Source: Bacteroidales bacterium UBA3724
GTDB lineage: Bacteria > Bacteroidota > Bacteroidia > Bacteroidales > P3
DNA: 47,315 nucleotides
NCBI GenBank assembly: GCA_002371315.1
Contig: DFHL01000123.1
Location: 15,342 to 62,656, forward strand
Direction: 5' to 3'
The notes beneath the pieces are model-generated. The model saw only the letters and a program-made list of their open reading frames with translations. It was not told the origin of the DNA and did no database searches. The translations under genes and the position numbers were made by a program. This document shows positions 9,248 to 15,727 of this stretch, in pieces (position 1 is the stretch's first letter; the number at the start of each line of letters is the position of its first letter).

Positions 9248-9300
9248 GAGGTTGCCTTAAACTGTTTTTTTTTGAGGATGCCTTCAACTGTTTTTGGTTT
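9248..9300. repeat. Imperfect 26-nt direct repeat
   Basis: Two copies of a GAGG-TGCCTT-AACTGTTTTT block start at 9248 and 9274. They lie upstream of the M16 promoter in the 580-nt gap between M16 and cdaA. No coding potential or function is evident. Confidence 0.6.
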
Positions 9301-9308
9301 TAGGGTTA

Positions 9309-9335
9309 GAGTTGACTCAGAGTTGACTCAGAGTT
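9309..9335. repeat. 11-nt tandem repeat GAGTTGACTCA
   Basis: Two perfect units (9309-9319, 9320-9330) and the first five bases of a third are visible. Each unit is itself a near palindrome (GAGT..ACTC). It has the same period as the larger array 240 nt downstream. The sequence between (9336-9550) holds no gene that I can see; a run of nine T follows a weak hairpin near 9471-9508. Confidence 0.75.
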
Positions 9336-9550
9336 AAGCCACGTGAACTTCCGACATTTTCTTCAAACTGCGAATCACACGAATCAACTTGCTGACGTTA
9401 AGAATTTTGAGTTACAAAACAACGCGAAACAAACAGTTTTTAAGGAGTTGCCATAACTAATAGACGTTTCAGCCGGCCGAAATCTTACAGCCGAGGCATT
9501 TTTTTTTGCAGACACCCTTCCCTGCGCCCGCCACCGGCCCAGCCATTTCG

Positions 9551-9648
9551 ACGTTCGGTCAACGTTCGTTCAACGTTATTTCTTCGATAGCGAATCGAAG
9601 AAATAACGGCGAAATAACGAAGAAGTAACGAGGAAATAACGGCGAAAT
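9551..9648. repeat. Palindromic 11-nt periodic array downstream of cdaA
   Basis: Left half: ACGTT recurs exactly every 11 nt at 9551, 9562 and 9573. Centre: a perfect 15-bp stem (9574-9588 with 9594-9608) around a 5-nt loop. Right half: TAACG recurs every 11 nt at 9604, 9615, 9626 and 9637, with a degenerate unit at 9648. The left units are roughly the reverse complement of the right units, so the array is an inverted pair of phased repeats. It sits 29 nt beyond the cdaA stop and could fold in cdaA mRNA, but no T-tract follows, so it is not a plain terminator. Confidence 0.85.
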
Positions 9649-9676
9649 GGCCTTGCGGATGGCTCGCAAAGCTGAA

Positions 9677-10459
9677 TCAGAGAGCCGATTCGAGGTAGTG
9701 GCGCAGCTGGACGGGGGTGACGTCGTGGTGGATTTCGCCGCCGACGGCATACGAAATGGCGCCGGTCTCTTCGCTGACGATCACCGAAATGACATCGAGC
9801 TGCTCGGTGACGCCGATGGCCGAACGGTGGCGCAGGCCCAGGTTGGGGTCGATGCCGAGATTGGACGACACGGGCAATATGCACCTTGCGGCAACCACTT
9901 GGTTGCCTTTCACAAGCACGGCGCCGTCGTGGAGCGGCGAGTTCTTGAAAAACAGCGTCTCCAGAAGTGCCGACGAGACAACGGCATCGATGCGCTCGCC
10001 GGTAGAGACGATGTCGCCCACCTCGTTCTGACGGATGAAGACGATGAGGGCGCCCGTCTTGCTTTGCGACATATGCATACAGGCCTGGATGTAGGGCTCC
10101 AGCTCGACGCCGTTCTTCTTGTCGCTGACGCTTTTCTTCCAGAATATGAACCGCTTGCGGATGGTGTCGCCGTTGATGCTCGTCTTGGTGCCCACCATCA
10201 GCAGGAACTTGCGTATTTCGGGCTGGAAGACAATGATGAGCAGAATTAGACCGATGGATATAAACTGGCCCAAGATGGTGGACGTCAGCCGCATACCGAT
10301 AAGCGACGACACCTGCCAAAGGATATATATCACCACGACGGCCCAGAAGATGCGCAGCACGTTGGTGCCGCGAACAGCCTTGTAGATCTGGTAGGCCAGA
10401 AAAGCCACAAGGACGATGTCGACTATATCGACAAAAGATATGGATGGTAAACCTTGCAT
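9677..10459 (-). CDS. cdaA: Diadenylate cyclase (c-di-AMP synthase), CdaA type
   Basis: The 260-residue enzyme condenses two ATP into cyclic di-AMP, a second messenger that commonly controls K+ and osmotic balance. About 90 N-terminal residues form three membrane helices (IVDIVLVAFLAYQIY, ILRIFWAVVVIYILW, ISIGLILLIIVFQPE). The DAC domain follows, with both catalytic motifs intact: DGAVLV and the RHR of LGLRHRSAIGV. The gene lies 55 nt below folP, and a folP-cdaA pair is common in Bacteroidota. Location near a Trk operon about 4.5 kb away is suggestive, since c-di-AMP often binds RCK domains like those of TrkA, but the genes are not co-transcribed. Confidence 0.95.
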   Translation of the reverse strand: MQGLPSISFVDIVDIVLVAFLAYQIYKAVRGTNVLRIFWAVVVIYILWQVSSLIGMRLTSTILGQFISIGLILLIIVFQPEIRKFLLMVGTKTSINGDTIRKRFIFWKKSVSDKKNGVELEPYIQACMHMSQSKTGALIVFIRQNEVGDIVSTGERIDAVVSSALLETLFFKNSPLHDGAVLVKGNQVVAARCILPVSSNLGIDPNLGLRHRSAIGVTEQLDVISVIVSEETGAISYAVGGEIHHDVTPVQLRHYLESAL

Positions 10460-10460
10460 A

Positions 10461-10529
10461 GCGATTTGTGAATTGTGATTAGTGATTAGTAAATTGGGAA
10501 TTAGTAAATTGGGATTAGTGAATTGTCAG
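10461..10529. repeat. Short imperfect tandem repeats across the folP stop
   Basis: About four imperfect units related to ATTAGTGAATTG/ATTAGTAAATTGGG fill the gap between cdaA and folP. They continue over the folP stop codon into its last codons (TIH-stop). The repeat may therefore have been gained at the 3' end of folP. No other feature is seen in the gap. Confidence 0.6.
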
Positions 10530-11393
10530 TTCCGTTATCACGCTGATTGTCTGGCGCGCCTGGCGGACATCGTGGACGCGCAGCAGCTGCGCCCCCTGCA
10601 TCAGGGCGGCGGCGTTGAGGGCCACGGTGCCGGCAAGGGCGTCGTCGGGCGTGGTGCCCAGCAGTCGGAAAATCATCGACTTGCGCGACAGGGCGACCAG
10701 CAGCGGACAGGTGGGGAACAGGCTTCGCAGTTCGCCGAGGCGGGCCAGCAGGCGATAGTTCTGCCCCAGCGTCTTGGAAAAGCCGAAGCCCGGGTCGATG
10801 ATGACGTCGGCCACGCCTTTTTCGCGCAGCGAGGCCACAAGCGTCGACAGGTCCTTAATGGCCTGCGGCGTCGGGTCGGCAGGGGCATCGTCGGGTATGC
10901 TGTGCAGGCCCGTCGGCTCGCTGGGCGAACCGAACGGATTGTGCATCAGCACGTATGGCACCCCAAGGGCGGCAACGGTGTCGAACATAGCCCCGTCGAA
11001 CGTCCCGCCGCCGATGTCGTTGACGATGTCGGCTCCGGCCTCGACGGCGGCGCGGGCCGGAAGAGCAAAGCAGGTGTCGACCGAAAGGACCGCCTCTGGC
11101 AGGCGGCGGCGCACGGCGGCGACGGCGGCGGCAAGGCGGCGAGCCTCGTCGTCGGGCGACAGCAGGACAGCCCCGGGACGCGACGAGACGACCCCGATAT
11201 CGATAATGTCGGCACCCTCGGCAACCATCTGCTCGGCGCGAGCCACAATCTGGTCTTCAGCCATATAGCGCCCCCCGTCGTAGAACGAGTCGGGCGTGGC
11301 GTTGAGGATGCCCATCACGGCCGGACGGTCGTAGTGCAGCAGGCGTCCGCCGCAGCGTATGGTGAATGGTTCAAAAGAAAAGTTTTCAATCAT
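10515..11393 (-). CDS. folP: Dihydropteroate synthase
   Basis: This 292-residue TIM-barrel enzyme joins p-aminobenzoate to hydroxymethyl-dihydropterin diphosphate in folate synthesis, and is the sulfonamide target. Signature segments in order: MGILNATPDSFYDGGR near residue 28, DIGVVSSRPGA (usually DIGGxSTRPGA) near 62, SVDT near 100, NDIGGG near 121, DPGFGFSKT near 196, SRKSM near 235, and RVHDV near the C-terminus. The VV and SS changes in the second loop are a modest deviation in the region that binds pABA and sulfonamides. The gene is divergent from DUF1599 at 11479 and upstream of cdaA. Confidence 0.95.
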   Translation of the reverse strand: MIENFSFEPFTIRCGGRLLHYDRPAVMGILNATPDSFYDGGRYMAEDQIVARAEQMVAEGADIIDIGVVSSRPGAVLLSPDDEARRLAAAVAAVRRRLPEAVLSVDTCFALPARAAVEAGADIVNDIGGGTFDGAMFDTVAALGVPYVLMHNPFGSPSEPTGLHSIPDDAPADPTPQAIKDLSTLVASLREKGVADVIIDPGFGFSKTLGQNYRLLARLGELRSLFPTCPLLVALSRKSMIFRLLGTTPDDALAGTVALNAAALMQGAQLLRVHDVRQARQTISVITELTIH

Positions 11394-11478
11394 AACAATA
11401 AACTAACGCAAGCAGCGTTCTTTTGTTGTGTGCAAAAGAGAAAAAAGCACCTTTATAGCTATAAACAAAACAAATGAA

Positions 11479-12036
11479 ATGACAAAGACGGAACAGGAAT
11501 TCGATGTCCAGACCAAGCGCTGCCGCGACATTTTCGAGAAGAAGACCCGCGACTACGGCACGTCGTGGCGCATATTGCGCCTGCCGTCGCTGACGGACCA
11601 GATCTTCATCAAGGCAAACCGCATCCGCAGCATCGAGGAGAGCGGCGAGAACCGCATCGGCGACAGCATAGCCGGCGAATACGTAGCTATGGTCAACTAC
11701 GCCGTTATGGCATTGATCCAGCAGGAGTTGCTTCGGAACAGCGACGAACCGGCCGAGCTGCCTCTGGAAAGGGCTATGGAGCTGTACGACAAGCACCTGC
11801 AGCGCACCGTGAGGCTTATGCTCGATAAGAACCACGACTACGGCGAGGCCTGGCGGCAGATGCGCGTAAGCTCGATGACCGACCTCATACTGATGAAGCT
11901 GAAACGCATCAAGCAGATCGAAGACAACGACGGCCGCACGCTGATTTCGGAAGGCGTAGAGGGCGGATATATGGACATTATCAACTACTCGCTTTTCTGC
12001 CTCATACGACTTGAGGAGTTGAAAGCCGAGAGTTGA
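11479..12036 (+). CDS. DUF1599 (nucleotide-modification-associated) protein with internal duplication
   Basis: The 185-residue cytoplasmic protein is built from two homologous halves of about 75 residues. The first has CRDIFEKKTRDYGTSWRILR then SLTDQIFIKANRIRSIEE; the second has TVRLMLDKNHDYGEAWRQMR then SMTDLILMKLKRIKQIED. Each half ends in a tyrosine-containing NY segment (MVNYAVMAL, IINYSLFCL). This matches DUF1599, proposed on comparative grounds to act on modified nucleotides; no activity is established to my knowledge. ATG 11479 is preferred over an upstream in-frame non-ATG start at 11428. It is followed 76 nt later by the DoxX-like gene, a common Bacteroidota order. Confidence 0.88.
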   Translation: MTKTEQEFDVQTKRCRDIFEKKTRDYGTSWRILRLPSLTDQIFIKANRIRSIEESGENRIGDSIAGEYVAMVNYAVMALIQQELLRNSDEPAELPLERAMELYDKHLQRTVRLMLDKNHDYGEAWRQMRVSSMTDLILMKLKRIKQIEDNDGRTLISEGVEGGYMDIINYSLFCLIRLEELKAES

Positions 12037-12112
12037 CATCCGCAGGGGCGCCATCCCCGTGTGCGCCCGGCTGACTGCACGAAACAAAACAAACGTAAAT
12101 AAAGAAAATCCT

Positions 12113-13291
12113 ATGATACAAGAAACCAAAGTAAACAAGACACTGAACATCATCTCGCGCTGGTTTGTCGGCCTGGTGTTCCTTTTTTCGAGTTTCACCA
12201 AGGGCGTCGACCCGCTGGGCACCGCCTTCAAGGTAGAAGAATATATGACCGCCTGGAGCATCGGCGGACTCAACTTCGAGTGGGCCCTGCCGCTGGCTCC
12301 GCTGCTGTCGATGGCGCTGATCACCGCCGAGTTTCTGGTAGGCATTATGCTCCTCACGGGCTCGTTCCGCAAGCTTACCGCCTGGCTGCTGCTGTTGATG
12401 ATGGCCTTCTTCACCTTCACCACGCTCTACGACGCCATCACCAACAAAGTCAGTGACTGCGGCTGCTTTGGCGACGCCATCAAGCTGACCAACTGGCAGA
12501 CTTTCTGGAAGAACATCGTCCTCGACGTACCGACGCTGTTCATCTTCCTGACGCGCCTGTGGCCACGCCGCAAGCGCCTGGAGCGCGACACCATCGTTGC
12601 GCTGGCCGCCATTGCCGCGATGGTCGTTTTCGGCCTCTACAACATCAACAACGAGCCCGTCATCGACTTCCGCCCCTGGAAGGTGGGCAACACGATGATC
12701 AAAAACCTCGACGAAGGCCTTGAAACCACCAACCAAGTGACCTACAAGAACAAAGCCACTGGCGAATTCAAGACTATGGATTCGAAGGAGCTGATGGACT
12801 GCTACGCCGCCGACCCCGAGTGGGGCGACAAATGGGAATGGGTGGGCACAACCACCGTCAGCCCCTACGAAATCGTCAACCCCAAGAACGACAGCGTCGT
12901 CTCGTTCCCTGTCATTGATGCCGACGGCGAGGACCACACCTTCGACCTGATAGGTGCCATCGACGGCCCTGTGCTGCTGTGCACCATCCACCACATAGAC
13001 AAAGTCAACGAGCGCGGCGTCAAGGCGATAGCCGATATGAAACAGCTGGCTATGGACCGCGACATCCGCTTTGCCGTCGTCAGCAGCGCCGAACAGAGCG
13101 AGCTGCTCCAGTTCCTGTACGGCAACACGCTGATGGATGTCGAATACTACTTCAGCGACGACAAGGCCATCGAGGCGATGATACGCAGCAACCCTGGCTT
13201 CGTGCTGATGCACAACGCCACCGTCAAAGGCAAATGGCATTACAAAAACGCCGACAAGATCAAAGACTTCCCCTTCGAAATCAGCGAATAG
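12113..13291 (+). CDS. DoxX/MauE-family membrane protein with thioredoxin-like C-terminal domain
   Basis: 392 residues. The N-terminal third holds four predicted membrane helices of the DoxX type (IISRWFVGLVFLFSSFTKG at the start). There is a short CGCFGD motif in a loop near residue 120, as seen in MauE-type proteins that handle disulfides. The C-terminal part (about 270-390) resembles a thioredoxin/TlpA fold (VLLCTIHHID, then FAVVSSAEQ) but lacks a CxxC active site. Bacteroidota keep this gene next to DUF1599 and near tpiA or folate genes. A role in redox or periplasmic protein folding is inferred only. ATG 12113 follows an AAAGAAAATCCT leader. Confidence 0.82.
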   Translation: MIQETKVNKTLNIISRWFVGLVFLFSSFTKGVDPLGTAFKVEEYMTAWSIGGLNFEWALPLAPLLSMALITAEFLVGIMLLTGSFRKLTAWLLLLMMAFFTFTTLYDAITNKVSDCGCFGDAIKLTNWQTFWKNIVLDVPTLFIFLTRLWPRRKRLERDTIVALAAIAAMVVFGLYNINNEPVIDFRPWKVGNTMIKNLDEGLETTNQVTYKNKATGEFKTMDSKELMDCYAADPEWGDKWEWVGTTTVSPYEIVNPKNDSVVSFPVIDADGEDHTFDLIGAIDGPVLLCTIHHIDKVNERGVKAIADMKQLAMDRDIRFAVVSSAEQSELLQFLYGNTLMDVEYYFSDDKAIEAMIRSNPGFVLMHNATVKGKWHYKNADKIKDFPFEISE

Positions 13292-13349
13292 CGCAAGTCC
13301 CTTTTAACATCCGAACCAATCATCAAACTTATAATTCATTTATTTAAAT

Positions 13350-13916
13350 ATGTTACAACGCATCCAATCCTTTTTCCTCGTGCTGGCAGTAGTGGGCATC
13401 GTTATGCTGTTCCAGTTTCCCGTCGCAACCTACACTATGCCCAACCTGGCCGGCAACGGCGAGATGACCGCCGAACTGAACCTGCTTGGGCAGGACAGCC
13501 AGTATGCCGGCGACAGCAACGACCTGATGAACCTCACCTACATAGGCCAAGACCTTGTCAAACTGAAAGGCGGCTGGATACTGTCCCTTATGGCTGCGCT
13601 GATAGGCGTCATCGCCCTGGTCAGCATATTCCTCTACAAGAACCGCGTCAGGCAGATGCGCGTCGTGGCCTGCGGAGCGCTACTTAATGTGATCTACATC
13701 TTCCTCGTTTTCTTCTGGGCCATCAACGGTGCCAAGGGCAACGGCGGATACCTCGCCGCATTGCAGGATATGCACCTGACCGACCAGCCCATAGCAGTCA
13801 CGATGCTCACCCCCGGCACGGTCATTCCCGTCGTCACCCTGGTGCTCCTCTATCTGGCCCAGCGCGCCATCAAGAAAGACGAGATGAAAGTCCGCGCCGC
13901 CGACAGACTGAGATAG
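13350..13916 (+). CDS. DUF4293 four-helix membrane protein
   Basis: The 188-residue protein starts MLQRIQSFFLVLAVVG, the hallmark opening of the Bacteroidota DUF4293 family. It has four membrane helices (about residues 7-25, 75-95, 105-125, 145-165), and a basic cytoplasmic tail RAIKKDEMKVRAADRLR. The function of the family is not known to me. It lies 58 nt after the DoxX gene and is followed by hexamer and palindromic repeats before tsaE. Confidence 0.85.
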   Translation: MLQRIQSFFLVLAVVGIVMLFQFPVATYTMPNLAGNGEMTAELNLLGQDSQYAGDSNDLMNLTYIGQDLVKLKGGWILSLMAALIGVIALVSIFLYKNRVRQMRVVACGALLNVIYIFLVFFWAINGAKGNGGYLAALQDMHLTDQPIAVTMLTPGTVIPVVTLVLLYLAQRAIKKDEMKVRAADRLR

Positions 13917-13918
13917 AC

Positions 13919-14010
13919 GGAGACGAAAACGAAAACGAAGACGAAAACGAAAAGCTGGTTGCGTCGGATTTGCAATCCGACGCAATCTAATATAAGGATT
14001 TGCAATCCGC
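13919..14010. repeat. CGAAAA hexamer run followed by a GGATTTGCAATCC palindrome
   Basis: Bases 13919-13954 are an imperfect hexamer array (ACGAAA/ACGAAG) directly after the DUF4293 stop. Then 13961-13970 and 13974-13983 form a perfect 10-bp inverted repeat around TGC, and a shorter second copy of the GGATTTGCAATCC core lies at 13996-14008. This looks like a small dispersed palindromic (REP-like) element. No T-tract follows the first hairpin, so I do not call a terminator. Confidence 0.75.
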
Positions 14011-14032
14011 ACAACAATATCAGAAACGAAAT

Positions 14033-14458
14033 ATGCTAACTCTGACTTTCAGCAATATAGAACAACTACCCGACGTTGCCCGTCGCCTTCTCGACGAGTT
14101 TCCCGACGAACGTTTCTTCGCCTTCTTCGGCCCTATGGGCGTGGGCAAGACGACCCTCATAAAAGAACTTTGTGCCCAACTGGGCGTCACGCAGAACGTC
14201 TGCAGCCCCACCTTCGCCATCGTCAACGAATACAGCGACGCACAGGGCGAGCCCATCTACCACTTTGATTTCTACCGCATCAAGAAGCTCGAAGAGGCTT
14301 ACGACATCGGCTATGAGGAGTATTTCTATTCGGGATGCTACTGCTTCACCGAATGGACCGAAAAAATCGAGCCACTCCTGCCCGACCACTACCTGCGCAT
14401 CGACATCGCCGAACAGCAGGGCACTCGCACGCTTACAGCCGAAGTGCGAGAGCAGTAG
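14033..14458 (+). CDS. tsaE: tRNA threonylcarbamoyladenosine biosynthesis ATPase TsaE
   Basis: The 141-residue P-loop protein assists TsaB/TsaD in making t6A37 on ANN-decoding tRNAs. Walker A is GPMGVGKTT (about residues 34-42), followed by SPTFAIVNEY and the HFDFYRIK stretch typical of TsaE, then a FTEWTEKIE segment. The length is normal. I chose ATG 14033 (MLTLTF) over an upstream in-frame non-ATG start that lies in the palindromic repeat. The gene ends at a clear intrinsic terminator. Confidence 0.95.
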   Translation: MLTLTFSNIEQLPDVARRLLDEFPDERFFAFFGPMGVGKTTLIKELCAQLGVTQNVCSPTFAIVNEYSDAQGEPIYHFDFYRIKKLEEAYDIGYEEYFYSGCYCFTEWTEKIEPLLPDHYLRIDIAEQQGTRTLTAEVREQ

Positions 14459-14485
14459 ACTATCCGCAATCACCATAGAAAGTAC

Positions 14486-14518
14486 ACACCTTCGGCGAAA
14501 AGCCGAGGGTGTTTTTTT
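14486..14518 (+). terminator. Intrinsic terminator after tsaE
   Basis: The stem ACACC-TTCGGC pairs with GCCGAGGGTGT around GAAA (one mismatch), followed by seven T (14512-14518). It lies 28 nt past the tsaE stop. The remaining gap 14519-14782 is AT-rich towards its end and shows no gene; I could not find a convincing promoter for the following lipoprotein gene. Confidence 0.85.
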
Positions 14519-14782
14519 GCCTGTGCGACACACCCCGCAATCCGAAGCAGAGAGCAAAAGAGGGCATCCGCCATCACATATTCAGGACGTATTTCCAATC
14601 GCAACCATAATAATATATAGCGAATGACGACACCTGAATATCGCAGATTTCAGATTATCTTTTCAAAACAGCGGAGCCATTTCAAAAAAGGAGAAAACAT
14701 TTTTTCATTCTTTGTAGTTTTTCGGAGCCAAATTTCGTTTTATCAGTATAAAACAAGAAAACTGACTTAAAAACAAAAAAAG

Positions 14783-15715
14783 ATGAAAAAAGCAATCAAA
14801 ACTATCCTTGTGGCCTTTATGGCCCTCACGGCAGCCTGCTTCACCAGCTGCGAGAAAGAACCCACCACCCCTGCCAACAACGGCAACGGCAACAACGGTA
14901 ACGGCAACAACAACAATGGCGGCCAAACCGTAGAACTGAACGGCACCTCCTGGGTAGGCAAATACAACGACACCTACCAGGGCTATCAGGCCAAGATTAC
15001 TTGGAGCCTCGACTTCAACAGCGAGACCGAAGGCGAATTCTACTTCGAGCTGGTCGTCGCCGGGCAGCCTCAGGCCGACCAGACCATCCCCTTCACCTAT
15101 ACCTTCGACGGTCGCGAAGGCGTCATCAGCGCCGGCGGTATGGGCACATCAAACTTCACCTACAATCCCGACAACAACACCATCACTATGAACCTGATGG
15201 TCGAGGTGTCGAACGACGGCAGCACCCTGGGCGGCGTAACGATATTCTACCCCCGCGGACAGGAGCCCGAAGACCCCGAGAACCCTGAGGATCCGGGCAA
15301 CGACACCGTCGACGACGGCGTGGTGCCGGGCGAAATCACCGACCAGTTCCCTGCCAACACCCAATGGAGCGCTACGCAGAACACCACCTACCACACCGAG
15401 GAGCTCGGCGACCTGCCGATGACGCTCAACTACATCCTCGACTTCAACAACAACCACATCGCCCTCCTCAACGTCAGCGCCACCGTCTGGGGACAGACCT
15501 CCGACCCGCAGTTGGTGCGCTTCAACTGGACCTTCGACGAAGGCAGCAACACCGGCACCCTGACAACCAAGGGCGTACCCCTGCCGTTCACCTTCAACCC
15601 CGACAACAATACCATTGAGACCGAATTCAACTTCGACGTCAGCGGTGGCGGCACAGCCGGTGGCAACGTCGTCTTCAACCGCGTCGAAACCAAAGCCCTC
15701 GTCGTTCGCATCTAA
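14783..15715 (+). CDS. Exported lipoprotein with two homologous beta-rich domains
   Basis: The 310-residue protein has a lipoprotein signal (MKKAIKTILVAFMALT, lipobox FTSC with Cys23) and a Gly/Asn-rich linker (about 31-47). Two related domains follow, about 52-145 and 193-295. Each opens with a Trp-containing strand (NGTSWVGKYNDTY, NTQWSATQNTTYH), and each closes with the same FTYNPDNNTITM / FTFNPDNNTIET signature. The domains are joined by a Glu/Pro/Asp-rich spacer near 165-180. I do not recognise the family by name; the fold resembles calycin or lipocalin-like Bacteroidota lipoproteins. The C10 protease gene starts 12 nt downstream, so the two are probably co-transcribed, and by analogy with C10 operons an inhibitor-like partner is conceivable but unproven. 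Confidence 0.8.
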   Translation: MKKAIKTILVAFMALTAACFTSCEKEPTTPANNGNGNNGNGNNNNGGQTVELNGTSWVGKYNDTYQGYQAKITWSLDFNSETEGEFYFELVVAGQPQADQTIPFTYTFDGREGVISAGGMGTSNFTYNPDNNTITMNLMVEVSNDGSTLGGVTIFYPRGQEPEDPENPEDPGNDTVDDGVVPGEITDQFPANTQWSATQNTTYHTEELGDLPMTLNYILDFNNNHIALLNVSATVWGQTSDPQLVRFNWTFDEGSNTGTLTTKGVPLPFTFNPDNNTIETEFNFDVSGGGTAGGNVVFNRVETKALVVRI

Positions 15716-15727
15716 CACCTTACGACT

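Noticed and set aside
9471..9508. Hairpin plus nine-T run that looks like a plus-strand terminator
   Set aside because: The stem has mismatches and no plus-strand gene ends upstream; on the minus strand the T-run is on the wrong side.
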